Shown: positions 32,449 through 44,485 of the stretch, in pieces
Layout: every line of letters starts with the position of its first letter
Numbering within the stretch: the stretch's first letter is position 1
Origin: Mastigamoeba balamuthi
Taxonomy: Eukaryota > Evosea > Mastigamoebida > Mastigamoebidae
Direction of reading: 5' to 3'
DNA: 64,000 nucleotides
Assembly (NCBI GenBank): GCA_902651635.1
Contig: CACRSC010000010.1
Coordinates: 708,776-772,775 of the forward strand
Notes under the pieces: generated by a model
The model's database searches: none
What the model was told of the DNA's origin: nothing
What the model saw: the letters and a program-made list of their open reading frames with translations, nothing else
Position numbers and translations under genes: made by a program

Positions 32449-33065
32449 ATGTTCACAGTCAAGCAGTTCCGCACCGTGGTGAGCTCCGCGACGGCCCTCT
32501 CGCTGGCGCTGGCTGCCCTGTGGTTCGGCTTCGTGTTCGTCCACGCGAGCGCCCGGTGGATGTGGATCCCCTGGGCCGTGTGGCTCCTCCACGCCCTGCT
32601 CTGCGCCCTCGCCTGGGCTGCGACCGTGGCCACGTCACAGCGCCGCCCTCTGCTGATCGCTGTGCCATTGGCCCTCGCCTGCAATTGTTCCTCCTTCCCC
32701 GCGATTGGGCAATCCAATCCAATCCAATCGCAATTGCATCAGTTCAGCCCTAAGGTGCTCCTGCACGGCATGCGCGGGGACAGTACGTGATGCTGCAGGT
32801 GCTGCAGATGAGCGCCGGCGTGGCGGTCGTCCTGTGGCTGTTCGGCATCGTGCTCCTGAGGGCCGCCGTGCTGCCGCAGGTCCTGCTGCTGGCCGAGCTG
32901 CCCCCGGCCGTCCTCCTGGCGCTGTTCGTGACCTCCGTGGTGATGGCCGTGCAGCTGGCGAGGCCCCAGACGGCAGACCGCACTCCCCTCGTGGTCGTGG
33001 CCTCGCCCGGGTGGTCGAGTGGCGATAGGAACTTCTCTGTCCCTGCATCCCAGATGAGAAACTAG
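32449..33065 (+). CDS. Tetraspan family protein T11, divergent type
   Basis: Exons 32449-32661 and 32784-33065 encode 164 residues. It starts MFTVKQFRTVVSSATALSLA, and exon 2 begins YVMLQVLQMSAGVAVVLW. The fourth segment is PPAVLLALFVTSVVMAVQLA, and the tail keeps only PLVVVASPGW without NGYMP. The intron holds a repeated AATCC/CAATCC word. T14 is a decayed member of the same sub-type. Confidence 0.75.
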
Positions 33066-33393
33066 CCGTTACTGAACCCCAAACAGCGCTGGAGCAGTTT
33101 CGAGTTATCCGCGACCAATGCGGTGAGCCACCTGGCTCTGAATGCGACTTGGCAAGTGCGGTGCCGAAACACCTGAGGCTTTGTGTTGAGGAAATGCGCG
33201 GTGCGTGCAATTACCTGCACTTCCAGTAAGATGCAGATACGGGCAGCCGTGCACCAAAAATAATCGCATCTCTTGTCACAGCACATTTCTCAGTACACTA
33301 CTACTTAGCTACTCGTCCTACTAAGCGCTCCCCGCACGCGACACACGCTCAGCGCCTGCACCCGCGCCCCGCTGAGAACACTGAGCCCCGCCC

Positions 33394-35193
33394 ATGTCCG
33401 ACAAGCCCTCTGCGCTGCCCTCGCTGCGAGCGCCCCCGGAGGTGCCCGACGACGGAGTGGCCCGCCGCTGGCGCTGCCTCATGTGCGGCGAGGTCCTCGT
33501 CTCGGTGGGCCCCCCGCAGCGCTGCCCCTCGTGCCCCGCGGGGCCCGAGGCCTTCGAGTGCCTCGGCCCCGTGCCCGCGCCCCCGCGGGGCCGCCTGCGC
33601 CGCTGGCGCTGCGTCGTGTGCAACGAGGTCGTCGTCAGCGCCGACTGCCCCGCCGTCTGCCCCGTCTGCAACGCCGGCCCCGAGGCCTTTGTGCTCCTCG
33701 GCTTCGCCGACGACGACACCAGCGACGCGGCCCAGGGCGGCCGCAAGTCCCCCGCGGCGGCGGCGTACAGGGGCCACGTCGTCATCGTCGGCGGGGGCTG
33801 CGCTGGCGTCGCCGCCGCGCGAGCCGCCCGAGAAGCAGCGCGCGAAGCAAAAGTGCGAACTCGCCCTCGTCTGCGTTCCCCTTTGGGCCGCCCAGAATAG
33901 CGGCGCTGACGTGTCGGCGCGCAGATCACTGTGGTCAGCGCGGAGGACGAGGAGCCGTACTACAGGCCGGCCCTGACGCGCGTGCTGGCGGAAAGGGCGC
34001 TGGCCGAGGACGAGGGCCGCTTCCGCATCGTCCCGAGCGCGTGGTGGGCGCAGAACGGCGTCGAGCTGCTGCTGGGCGCCGCCGTCGACTCGATCGACGC
34101 CGCCGCGCGCACCGTCGCCCTGCGCGTCGCCGGCGCCCGCCGCGAGCTGCGCTACGACTCGCTCGTGCTGGCGCTCGGCGGCCGCGCGGCCGTCCCGGCG
34201 CCGCTGGCCGCCGCCGCGTCGTCGCTCAGCGGCGTCTTCGCGCTGCGCACCGCCGCCGACGTCGCCCGCATCCTCGCGCACGTCGACGAGCGCGCGGCCG
34301 CGGGCAGGTCGACGGCGGCGGTGCTCGTCGGCGGCGGCCTGGCGTCGCTCGAGGCCGCGCAGTCGCTGGCGTCGACGGGCGTCGCCGTCCACGTCGTCGA
34401 GATCGCCGACCGCCTGCTCCCGCGCCAGCTCACCGCCGCCGCCTCGCGCGCCTACCAGTCGGCCGTCGCCGCGTCCCCGCGCGTCGCGCTGCACGTCGGC
34501 GTCTCGGTCGTCGGCGTCGACGGCGACGGCAGCGGCGCCGTCCGCGCGTGCGTCCTGAGCGACGGCACGCGCGTCGCCGCGGACCTCGTGTGCTTCGCGG
34601 CGGGCACGGCGCCCGAGACGGCGCTCGCGCGGGCCGCGGGCGTCGCCGTGCGGCGCGGCGTCGTCGTCGACGAGTACATGCGGACGAGCCTGCCGGGCGT
34701 CTGGGCCTGCGGCGACTGCGCCGAGCACGCGGGCGCCCACGTGCCGACGTGGCCCGAGGCGCTCGCGATGGGCCGCGCCGCGGGGCTGCAGGCCGTCGGC
34801 GAGGGCAACGTCGACGGCGCCGTCTTCCGCCGCGCGCCGTCGCCCTACTACATCGACGCCTTCGCCCACGCGCTCTCTGTCGGCGCCGTCCCCGTCGACG
34901 ACGCCGCCGCCGCCGCCGTCGCCCAGCGCGCGGCCTTCGCCAACGAGCGCGGCGAGCACGCGGGCGTCTTCTTCGACGCCGCCGGCGCGCTCGTCGGCGT
35001 CGAGGTCGTCGGCCGCTGCGCCAAGCGCCTGCAGCCGGCCTTCGCCGTGGCCGTCGCCAAGCACGTCAGCGCCCGCTCGGCCTTTGCGCTGCTCTCGGCC
35101 GACTTCCCCAGCGCCGCCGCCGCCACGCTGCCGCAGGCCCCACCGCGGGGCAGCGCCGCCCCGGTGGCCTCCAAGGCATGTACCCTCCTCTAG
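33394..35193 (+). CDS. Tandem-rubredoxin NAD(P)H oxidoreductase fusion
   Basis: Exons 33394-33852 and 33925-35193 encode 575 residues. Two rubredoxin domains come first: WRCLMCGE with RCPSCPAGPEAF, and WRCVVCNE with VCPVCNAGPEAF, each a four-Cys iron site. Next is a pyridine-nucleotide-disulfide oxidoreductase (FAD) domain: the first dinucleotide motif VVIVGGGCAGVAAA is split by the intron, the second is AVLVGGGLASLEAA, and FAD is held by VWACGDCAEH. The fusion would pass electrons from NAD(P)H through flavin to rubredoxin, as in prokaryotic oxygen or superoxide detoxification; the final acceptor is unknown. The C-terminus ends CTLL, a possible CaaX prenylation box. No targeting peptide is evident. 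The donor GTGCGA is typical here. GC content is very high at third positions. Confidence 0.82.
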
Positions 35194-35410
35194 CGGGCCC
35201 CCGCCGCCTCCCCTCTGCCAGCGGCGGCGGTCGCAGCGCCGGGGCACGCGGGCAGCAGCACACGTCGCTTATGCACAACTCGCGTGTATTTGGGCGCCGC
35301 AGTGACGACTGCGATGGCTGCGGTGGCTGCGCCCGGAGGCGAGGGGAGTGGCCGCAGCGCCTGCAGAGGAGGAGCCGCACTCGCTGTCCTCAGAGACCCG
35401 CCTGGAGGAG

Positions 35411-36685
35411 TCACGGGGAGGAGACGTCGAGCCACTCGTCGGCCCTGAGCGCGGCGCCCTGTGTGTCCCCCGCGGGCGGAGCAGCAAAGCGACCCACGCG
35501 ACCCACAAGCACAGCAGCAGCAGCAGCAGCAGCATCACACCCGCACGCGACAACCACACGCACAGCACACAGCACGCACAGCACGCCTCTGTGAGCTGCC
35601 CCAACGCCACGCAATGCACACCCCTGTCTTGACTGCACACGCCGCTCCGTGTGTGCGCGCTGGGAGGGACAGGGGACGCACCCTCGCTGACGGTGCCCTG
35701 CCGCTGCCGCTGGTGGGGAGGGCCTCGGGCTTGGGCTCGGCCTTCTCGGCCTTGACGAGGGCGGGGGGCGCCCTGCGGCCCTCGTAGTAGTCGAGGGCCT
35801 CGCGCATGCGCTGGTTGCACGCGTCGACGCTCTCGGCCATGGCCCTCCTGTCCCGCAGCGTGCCCGCAGCGTGTCAGCAGAGGGGCATCGCCCACTGTGC
35901 CGCCTCCCGTGCAGGGGTCCTGTCCGCACCTGTCGCGGTCTGCGCGGCGCTTGCCCTCCTTGAGCAGCGCGGCCATGCGCTCGAGCTCCTCCTGCGCCAG
36001 CCGCAGGTCCCTCCTCAGCTCCTCGTTGAGCTGTCAGGCTCAGTAGCGCCCTCCCCCGTTGTGTGCGTCGCGTGTGCTGGTAGTGCGGTGGCCAGTGGGT
36101 GGGGGAGGAAGATTCCCGGAACCCAGGGATACTTCTGACGTCACAGATTCAGAGAGCACGTGGCGCCACGAATCCCCCCTCTGGAGAATCCCGGGAGCCC
36201 AGAGAGGTGGCAGCGTCGTCGCGTCTGGCGAGGTGGCGTGGCACCTTGGCCTGGCTGTCGCGCTGCGCCTGGGCCAGCTGCAGCTGCTCCTGGGCCCTCA
36301 GCTCGCCTGGCGCCGGGGGCTGCAGTCAGGAGGAGCAAGCCGGTGGCGATGTGGGGCCCACTCTGCTGGGCGGCCCGCAGGCGCTCCGTGGCGTCGTCCA
36401 GCTGCGCCCCGAGGTGGCGGCTCCGCGTGGCCTCTGCCGCCAGCCGCGCGTCTGCCTGGCGGAGGCCCTCCTCTGCGGCGGGGTGTGCGGTTGGTCAGCG
36501 AGTGCAGAGCCCTCAGGGGCCTCTGGCCGATGCGACACAGGCCCTCTGTGGTCTCTGTGTGGTCTCTGTGTGGTCTCTCTGTGGTCTCTCTGTGGTCTCT
36601 CTGTGGTCTGTGTGTGTGTGGCTCTCTGTGGTGGGCGCTGACCCTGCTCTGCCAGCTGCCCCATGAACTGCTGTATGTCCACCAT
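35411..36685 (-). CDS. Coiled-coil protein, function unknown
   Basis: Six small exons join in frame to 176 residues: 36685-36643, 36472-36362, 36306-36245, 36030-35930, 35847-35682 and 35458-35411. The phases fit at every junction. Residues 15-110 form a near-continuous heptad pattern: LRQADARLAAEATR, LDDATERLRAAQQ, QEQLQLAQAQRD, NEELRRDLRLAQEELERM and KEGKRRADRDRRAMAESVD. The tail is Lys/Pro-rich and closes RADEWLDVSSP. An upstream ATG at 36766 would lengthen the N-terminus. The alternative last-exon frame with a Leu run was rejected because the chosen acceptor keeps the phase and gives a typical acidic end. No family could be named. The 3' end lies 217 bp from the oxidoreductase (convergent). 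Confidence 0.6.
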
Positions 36686-37003
36686 CGCCCCCTGCTGCTG
36701 CTGGCTGTGCTGCTCTCTGTGTCTGCGCTCTGCTGACTTATGATGACGGCTGTCGGGGTGCCTCATCAGCGCTCCCGCAGATTTCCCCCTGGCGTCACCG
36801 TGATATCGCGATGTGTGCCGGCCACGTCATTCCGTATCTACCGGGCTGACAAGATGAATTGATTCCGGATGCGGCCGTCGCCCGTTATTGTAAAAAGCAC
36901 AGAGCGCTCCCGAGGGTGAATATCTGCGAAAAAAGACCTCTGGCGTCCCCCAACGTCTGCTCGCATAACACTAGCAGCCCCTCCACCGGCGAGCTTCCCA
37001 ACG

Positions 37004-40000
37004 ATGATGGCCCACCGACCCTCTCTCGCCTCCGCAGCCCTCTGCAGCGCCCTGCTGCTGCCGCTGCTGCCCTGGGCCCTCGGCACTCGCGTCCCGGCGA
37101 CCACTGTGGCCCTCGACGGGCTCCCGGCCTCCCAGGGCTTCTCCGTCGTCGCCAGCTCCCCGCAGGCCCTCTGGGGCTCCCTCCCCAGCCGCTCTGCCGA
37201 CCTCGACGGCGACGGCGTCGACGACGTGGCCGTCGGCGGCGACAGGGCCGCGCTGGTCTTCGGTCGACGTACGCGGTCGACGTTCACGTCGTCGACTTCG
37301 CTGTCGCTGCTGTCGCTGCACGGCCAGCCGCCCCCCGTCGGCTCCGGCGTCGTCGTCGTCGACGCGCAGCCGCTGGTGGCCCGCGCGGTGCTCGACGTCG
37401 ACGGCGACGGCGCCGCTGACGTCGTGTTGGGCGCCGCCGACGGGGCGACGGCGGGCAGGCGTCTCGCGGTGCTGCGCGGGCGGCCGTCGACGAGCCCCTG
37501 GCCCGCGGCCGTGGACCTCGCACGCGGCCTCGACGGCACCGACGGCTTCCTCCTGCTGGCCCCCGACGGCGCCGCGCTCGCCGGGCCCGCAGACGCCGTC
37601 GGTGACGTGAACGGCGACGGGCACGGGGACCTCGCGGTGTCCGTCGCCCCCGACAAGGTCTACGTCGTCTACGGGCGCGCCGACGGCGACGCCTGGGGCC
37701 CCGCGTTCGTCCTGGGCAGCGGCGGCGCGTCCCGCGGGTTCGTCGTCGCAAGCGGCGGCCCGGCGCTCGTGGCCAGCGCGCTGGGCGACGTCAACGGCGA
37801 CGGCGTCGCCGACTTTGCGGTCGCCGTCCCCGAGGAGCTCAGAGTGTTCGTCTTCTTCGGGCGCCCCGGGGGCCCCGCGACGCAGCTCCGGAGCCTCGAG
37901 GCGTTCGGGCCCTCGGACGGCTTCGTCGTCGCGGGCCTGCGCTCCGCCGTGGGCGCCGACGTCAACGGCGACGGCGCCAGCGACGTTGTCGGCGGCTACG
38001 CGGGCCCGTCGCCGCTCGACCGCGAGGCCGAGTGCGTCGCCGTGCTGCTGGGCCACGCCGAGCGCGGCTACGAGTGGCCCGACGTCGACGCGTCGACGGG
38101 CGGCCTGTTCCTCTGCGGCCCCGCGTCGAGCGGCTTCGGGGCCGCGGGTCTCGCGGCCGCCGACCTCAACGGCGACGCCGTCGACGACGTGCTCGTCGGC
38201 GCCCCGCGCGAGTCCAACGGCGACGGCCACGTCTACGTGTTCTGGGGCCGCGAGGCGCCCGACCTCTGGCCCGGCGTCGTCGACACGATGACGTGGGACC
38301 GCAGCGCGGGCTTCGGGCTCGCGGGGCGCAACGGCAGCGCCGGGGCGCTGGGCGCCGACCTCGGGGCCCTCGACGCCAACGGCGACGCCGTCGCGGACCT
38401 CGCGGCCAGCGGGCGCCCCGGGGGCCCGCTGCCTGCCGAGCTCGTCGTGCTCTACGGCGTAGCCGCGCCCGTCGTGACGCACAGCCGCGTGTTCATCGAC
38501 GAGGGCGAGAGCCTCACGCTCGGGGCCCCCGCCGTCGTCGTTGAGACCTCCGACAGCCCCGAGGCCGTCGCGCTCGCCGCCAGCACGTGGGCCGTGTCGC
38601 TGCACGTGCTTCCCGACCTCGAGGCCCCGGCGACCGAGTTCTCTCTCGCGGAGCTGCGCGCCGGCCGCGTTGTGCTGCGCTCGGGCGGCTCGGAGTCCCC
38701 GCTGTGGATTCTGCGACCGCTCTCGGCCCGCGGCGGCCCCGGGCGGGCCTCCGAGGGAAGCGTCATATACGGTAGGCCGCGCGTGGCCCAGCAGCTCGCG
38801 GGGAGGCCCGACTGCTGCTTCGCGGCCGCGGGGAGGCCGTACAGCTTCCGCGTCCCCACCGAGACGTTTGCGCACTCGCTCTCCAAGACTGTGAACATCT
38901 CCGTCGATATCAGGCGGCTGCCGAGGTGGCTCCGCTGGGACCGCGAGGCCCTGGTCCTCTCCGGGACCCCGCGGGCGCGCGACGTCGGCAGCGTCGTCGT
39001 GCACGTCGCCGGCACCGACGAGAACGGCGCCTCCGCAGAGTGCAGTTTTGAGCTCCGAGTGCACCGCCCGCCCGACGTCCGCAGGCCGCTGGCGCAGCAG
39101 CGCGGGTGCTGCGAGGCCGTCGCCGGGCGGCCCTACGCGTTCGCCGTCGCTGGCGACACGTTCGCCTCGGCCGAAGGCGTCGCGGTGGCCCTGAGCGCGC
39201 AGAACGTCCCCTCGTGGCTGCACTTCGACTCGGCGACTGGCGCGTTCGCGGGGACGCCGACGGCTGCAGCCATCGGCGCCGCGGGCGGCGACGTCACGGT
39301 GACCGCGACAGACGCCAACGGGCTGTCGTCGACGAGCGCCTTCCACGTCGCCGTGCGCGGGGCGCCGCAGGTCGTCGCGGAGCTCGCGGGGCAGCGCGGC
39401 TGCTGCGCCGCTGTGCTCCGCAGGCCCTACGCGTTCGCCCCGGCGCCGCCCACGTTCGCGCACCCCGAGTCTGCGCCGATGACGTACACGGCGACGCTTG
39501 TCGACGGGTCGCCGCTGCCTGCGTGGCTGACGTTCAGCGTCAGTGGCTCCGCGATTGCGTTCTCGGGCACTGCGCAGGCGCCGGGGCTGCTCGCCGTCCG
39601 GGTCGCCGCCGCCGACGCCAGAGGCCATGTGGCGCACAGCGACTTCGAGCTGCGGTCGGTCAACAGCCCGCCAGAGGTCGTCCGCGCCCTGGCGGACCGC
39701 TCGGCCGTCGCGGGGCAGCGCGTAGCCTTCGAGGTCCCCGCGGGGACCTTCGCGGACCCCAACGGCGACGCGCTGACGTACAGCGCTGCGCTGAGCACTG
39801 GGGCGCCGCTGCGCGTCGTCGGGGCCGCCGTCGAGGGCCTCGCGCCGTCGCCGGGCGGCGGGAGCGTCGGCGTGACGGTCACCGCGACGGACCCGTACGG
39901 GGCGACGGCCGCCTGCGAGTTCCGCCTCGCGCTGGCCAACAGCCCGCCAGAGGTGCGCGCGCCCATCGGCGGGCAGCTGCGGTGCTGCGCGACGGCCGCG

Positions 40001-42006
40001 GGGTCCGAGTACTCGTTCGTGCTGGCCGAGGGGACGTTCGCGGACCCCAACGGCGACCCGCTGGCCCTCAGTGCGTCGCTGCAGGGCGGGGCGCCGCTGC
40101 CGCAGTGGCTCGCCTTCGACGGCGCCCGCAGGCTCTTCAGCGGCACAGCTCCGGGCGCCGGGGCGCTGCTGCACGTCACCGTGACGGCGACGGACGCTGC
40201 GGGGGCGGCGGCGAGAGACACGTTCGCGCTGGCCGTCGTCGCCCCCGAGGCCCCCGGGGCTGCCGTCGCCCGCGGCGTGTCCGGCGCCCCAGATGAGTGC
40301 CCGGCGGCCCGGGCGGCCGTCGACGCGCACTCTGTCGTCGACCCGCCGACGCTCTCGGTGTCGACCGACGGCAACAACGTCGGCATCTCGCTGGTCCTCC
40401 CCCAGACGAGCCCCGCGCGCACCAACTACTCGGCCCGCTTCGGTCCGTCTCTGTCCTCTTGTGCTCTCTTCTGACGCCGTCTCTGCGCAGTGGACCCGGC
40501 GAGCGGGGCGCAGACGGAGGTGCTGCTGCCTGCGGTGGAGCGGCGCTGCGCTGTGGACTTCTCCGCGACGGTGGCGCTGTCGAGCCTCGTCGCCGGCGCG
40601 AGGCCCGAGGTCAGCGAGAGCCCCACCGAGTTCGTCTTCTCGTTCGCGGTGCTCGTGTCGTGGCAGGAGGTCTTCAGCGTGGGCGCCTTCTCGATGCCGC
40701 GCTCGGCGCAGTCGCGGCTGCGCTTCGACGTCGTCGCGCTCAGGTCCGTCGCCGCTGGCACGGCTGTCGTGCAGGCCGACCCGCCGCTGCTCCGGGCGCA
40801 CTTCGAGCGTGGCAGCGTCGGCCACGTGCGCGGGCCCGGCGGCGAGCTGCAGTACGTCGAGCTGAGCCTCGTTCTCGTCACAGTCGCGGCGCTGCCAAAC
40901 TACGTCCTCTGGCCCGCGTCGCTCGTAGCATCCAAGTCCGCCGGCAGCGTCCGCCTCGTCGCCAACCCCGTGCAGCTCTCCGCGCTCGACGCTGTGCAGA
41001 AGTGGGCGGTCACCGTCCTCCTCGGTGCGCGCTTCCACGTCACTCATTTGACTTCCGCTCTGACTCTGTCCTGTTTTCGTATATTTTGCTGGCAGACCGC
41101 ACGGAGCTGTGCGCGACGTCGAGCCTCGACCAGCTGGTGCTGTCGTACCTGATGGTCTCCTCGGACCCCGGGGCCCAGCCGCACACAGGGACTATCGTGG
41201 GCGACCTGGGCAAGCTCGAGAGCTGGTGTCCCAGCGGCTCCAAGCTCTCGGTCGCGGCCTCGCAGAGCCTCTTCGCAGGCCCCGGCGCCTCGGACGTCTC
41301 GGTCGTCCGCGCCCAGCGTGGGGCGACGGTGTACGTGCGCGCCGCGCTGGCGGCGAGGGCTGGAAGGCAGTGGAGGGCGTCGCTGCTCTCGGTGGAGCTG
41401 GGGGGCCCTGCGTTCAAGACGGGGTTCGTCGTCGCCAGCGCAGAGGGCGGCGCGCAGCCCGTCGACGAGGCCTGGGGCTACGGCGCCGACAGCTGCGTGG
41501 GCGACGCGACCGTCTGCTACCACTTTGTGGTCCCCGAGGGCGTCGCACTCGAGACGCCCGTGCTGATGGTCCGCTCCGAGATCCTCGTGCAGTCGACCGA
41601 CGAGGCCGACGAGGCCGACAAGGCCGACGAGCCCCACAAGACGTCGTCGATCGTCACCGCCCAGACGCCGGTGCTCGTGGTCGACGGCCGCATGGCAGGC
41701 TCACGGGACCAGCGGGCCGAGGCGAGAGGTGACCAGAAGGAGCGCGTGGAGGAGCAGGCTGTGCAGGTGGAGAGGAGGGGACTGGCGGCTGACGCAGCGA
41801 TTGCAGCCGTGTTCGCCCTGGCGTGCGTGGGGGCCATCGCGGCGGTCGTTGTGGCGATCAGGAAGCGCGAGAGGAAGGTCAACGCAGCCGCGGCAAGGAG
41901 GGATCCCAGGAGGAGGCCCAGCAGGAGGGACCTCGAGATGAAGAGGGACTCGCCAAGAGTGTGCCTCCTCGCAGTGCCCCAGCTGGACCCCCAGGGCTCC
42001 CTGTGA
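37004..42006 (+). CDS. Integrin-alpha-like receptor: seven FG-GAP blades and cadherin-like (CADG) repeats
   Basis: Exons 37004-40442, 40491-41024 and 41096-42006 (all phase 1) encode 1627 residues. A signal peptide (ALCSALLLPLLPWALG) is followed by seven Asp-rich FG-GAP loops: DLDGDGVDDVAVG, DVDGDGAADVVLG, DVNGDGHGDLAVS, DVNGDGVADFAVA, DVNGDGASDVVGG, DLNGDAVDDVLVG and DANGDAVADLAAS, the count of a closed seven-bladed, cation-binding beta-propeller as in integrin alpha. Then come about five dystroglycan-type cadherin-like repeats, each opening with a CC-A-GRPYxF pattern or a variant and most containing FADPNGD or similar. After a long extracellular stretch, a single membrane helix (AAVFALACVGAIAAVVVA) is followed by RKRERK and a 40-residue basic tail. 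A cell-surface adhesion or recognition role is inferred. The last exon has been duplicated at 44.7 kb. Confidence 0.85.
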
Positions 42007-42193
42007 CCCGCCAGGACCTCTGTGAAATACCTCTGATCCACCGTACGGCACCCGAGAGGCGTGCGATGTAGAGAATAAGAAATTGTACGGTGCCAACTGT
42101 GCTCCATGACTTGTCGGACGCCAAGCTGAACAATATTTTTCCTGAGGCATTTATTTATACTCGCGCTCTGTGATCTTTCACCTCGCTGTTCAC

Positions 42194-42856
42194 CTAGCAG
42201 CTGTATGCCAGAGGCATCGTAAGGAGGCCTTGCGTCGGAGGAGGTGGTGGTGGAAATGCTCGAGACTGTGGAAGTGGGGCAGGAACAGGCATGTAGCCGT
42301 TCTGTGTCGCCCACGGGTAGTATCCCGGAGAGACTACAATCACTTGGGGACCTGGAGCTGCTACAGGTGCAGAGGAACTCTTGACCAGCTGGATGGACAT
42401 CACCACCGATGCGATGAAGAGCGCCAGGAGGGCGATGGGGGGAACCGCACACACCAGAACAGGCAGCACCCCAATGTAGAAGAGAAGAAAGGGAGCACCA
42501 GACGAAAACACCAACACCAAGCCCACGACCATTTGTGCCACATGGAGAGCTGCATACTGTGCCATAAGGGGGTGAGGAAGGATCAGCATGATGAGTCAAA
42601 GTAACGGGGAAAACCAAGGGGAAAGGTTGCATACAGCGACTAGAAGGCGCTGCTGGTAGCGGGGTGCAGGGGTGGATGTCGCATAAAACGCGAGGCAACA
42701 CAGCAGGGCGTGGAAGAAGAACACGATCCAGGGGAAACTGGACACCGCAGCATCATTTGCTACGAGAATCAACAGCGCGGACCACCCCCCAGCCAACGTC
42801 AGAGAGAGGGAGGTGGCCGTGCACACTACTACACGGAACTGCCGCGCAGTCGTCAT
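42194..42856 (-). CDS. Tetraspan family protein T12
   Basis: Exons 42856-42635 and 42556-42194 encode 194 residues. MTTARQFRVVVCTATSLSL opens; exon 2 begins YAALHVAQMVVGLV. The fourth segment is PPIALLALFIASVVMSIQLV and the tail QVIVVSPGYYPWATQ then NGYMPVPAPLP. Donor GTATGC. The upstream box is TCCGGAAAGAACCGGTGGG (42942-42960 on the plus strand), 104 bp from the ATG. It converges on the receptor gene, 187 bp away. Confidence 0.8.
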
Positions 42857-43389
42857 GCGGGAGTGCGAGCGTGTGGCAGGTCTGCGGCGCTTTAAAAAAT
42901 GACAGCGAGAAAGAGCTTTTCCAGGAATATCGGGTGAGCCACCCACCGGTTCTTTCCGGATAAATCGCTGACTTCGGTCGGAAAACTTGATATGTGGAAA
43001 CAGAGCATCTTTGAGACGCCAATCAGCAGCAGCCTCTTGATGAAGAGTTGCACAGCACACTCCTCGGCAACCTCCGAGGTCATATGCGAATGGGAACCGA
43101 GTGGAATGCGTACACTCGGGAACCAGTCAATGGTGTTGCCCATCAACTCGAGCACCTCCTCTGACTGCGCAGAACTTGCGGGCGTCTCCACTCTACGCAC
43201 GAGCACGACCGTTAACACTGCCGCATTGTGGGCAAGTCCCAGAGTGTGCAAGACGAGTCAGCACACGTTCGAAGCCCGGCTCTCAGTGCATAATCACAGA
43301 CCCGTGTGCGTTTGATTGAACAGGTGAGGCTGCTGGTGGCCACCACTGCGTATCTGGCATGCAGTGGGGTCTCGATCTTCCGTATCTAG

Positions 43390-43500
43390 CGCGGGGCTAC
43401 AGTCTACGTGCACGCCGCGCTGGCGTCGAGGGCGGGCAGTGGCGGGCGTCGCTGCTGGACGCCCGTGCTGATGCCCACTCCGAGATCATCGCGAAGTATG
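43390..43500 (+). pseudogene. Short relic of the receptor's last exon
   Basis: GTGCACGCCGCGCTGGCG, GGGCGTCGCTGCTGGA and ACGCCCGTGCTGATG match 41332-41570 of the receptor, but with large internal deletions and no frame. Confidence 0.55.
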
Positions 43501-43582
43501 GATTGCCTGTCTGATTCAGATCAATCAAATATGCCAGGGTTTCCCACTTTTCACTCCTGACATGAGTATTTCACTTTGCTGT

Positions 43583-43954
43583 TCATCTAGCAGCTGAATC
43601 AAGGCGGTCTTGCATCTGAGGCGGAGGTGGTGCAAAAGCTTGAGAGGGTGGAAGTAGGGCAGGAACAGGCATGTAGCCGTTCTGTGTCGCCCACGGGTAG
43701 TATCCTGGAGAGACTACAATCACTTGGGGACCTGGGGCTGCCACAGGTGCAGCAGGACTCTTGGCCAGCTGGATGGACATCACCACTGAAGCGATGAAGA
43801 GCGCCAGGAGCACCATGGGAGGAACCACACACATCAGGAAGGACAGAGCCCCAACGAAGGCGATGAATAAACCGACAGCACCAGCCGAAAACACCGTTAG
43901 TACGAACACCATGCCCACGACCATTTGTGCCGCATGGAGAGCTGCGTACTGTGC
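43583..43954 (-). pseudogene. Tetraspan T13, exon 2 only
   Basis: An open exon 2 (YAALHAAQMVVGMVFVLTVF, PPMVLLALFIASVVMSIQLA, NGYMPVPALLPP) lies directly downstream of T14 without an exon 1. It could only be used by splicing from the T14 first exon, for which there is no evidence. Confidence 0.65.
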
Positions 43955-43999
43955 CATAAGTGGTGAGGAAGGATATGCAGAATCGGTGGGAGAAAACGG

Positions 44000-44485
44000 C
44001 TATTTATGTGACATTCTCAAGATGCACGGCCATCACCACGGAGGTCACGAACAGCGCCATGAGGACAGCGAGGGGCAGCTCGCACAGCAGCACAATCTAC
44101 GGCTCCAGAGAGATCTGGAAGACAGTGGTCCCGAACTCCCTCTGGACGGCTGCAACACTGGCGCACATCTGCAGCACCTGCAGCACCGCGTACTAATTCG
44201 AGTCAAGCTGATCATTTGCAAATTAAAAGCAGAGTAAATTACAGGGGCGAGGGACAACGCACTGAGATCGACAGATGGCGACGTTTTGATGGGAAGAATG
44301 TCGCAGCCCAGGCGAGGGAACCAAGCAGGGCGTGGATGAGCCATACCTCCCAGAGGATGTGAATATAATCGAAGGTTCCGGGGGCGAACAGAAAGGAGGT
44401 CCAGAATAACACCAGCGCCAGCGAGAGTGCCACTGCTGCCTTCACCACAGCGCGAAACTGCTCAACAGTGAATAATATGTATGGC
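44000..44485 (-). pseudogene. Tetraspan T14, decayed T11-type copy
   Basis: Exon 1 (about 44485-44262) reads FTVEQFRAVVKAAVALSLAL, but the ATG position is TTA. Exon 2 (about 44193-44000) begins YAVLQVLQMCASVAAV, hits a TAG between segments three and four, then continues AVLMALFVTSVVMAVHL. The acceptor is also altered (AATTAG). The upstream box TCCGGAAACAATGGTGG is well kept at 44586-44602 on the plus strand. Confidence 0.65.

Noticed and set aside
35269-35560. Leu-run membrane segment (MLLLLLLLCLWVAWVALLL) as the end of the coiled-coil protein
   Set aside because: It arises from a CAG repeat within the last intron; using the acceptor at 35459-35460 keeps phase and gives a normal C-terminus.
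33349-35594. Long overlapping frames on both strands across the oxidoreductase
   Set aside because: Arg/Ala-rich shadows of a very GC-rich gene; only the frame with rubredoxin and FAD motifs is supported.
36971-41047. 1358-codon open frame on the minus strand
   Set aside because: It is antisense to the receptor gene. The plus frame has FG-GAP and CADG motifs; the minus frame is a by-product of extreme GC bias at third positions and is just Arg/Gly/Glu/Ala-rich.
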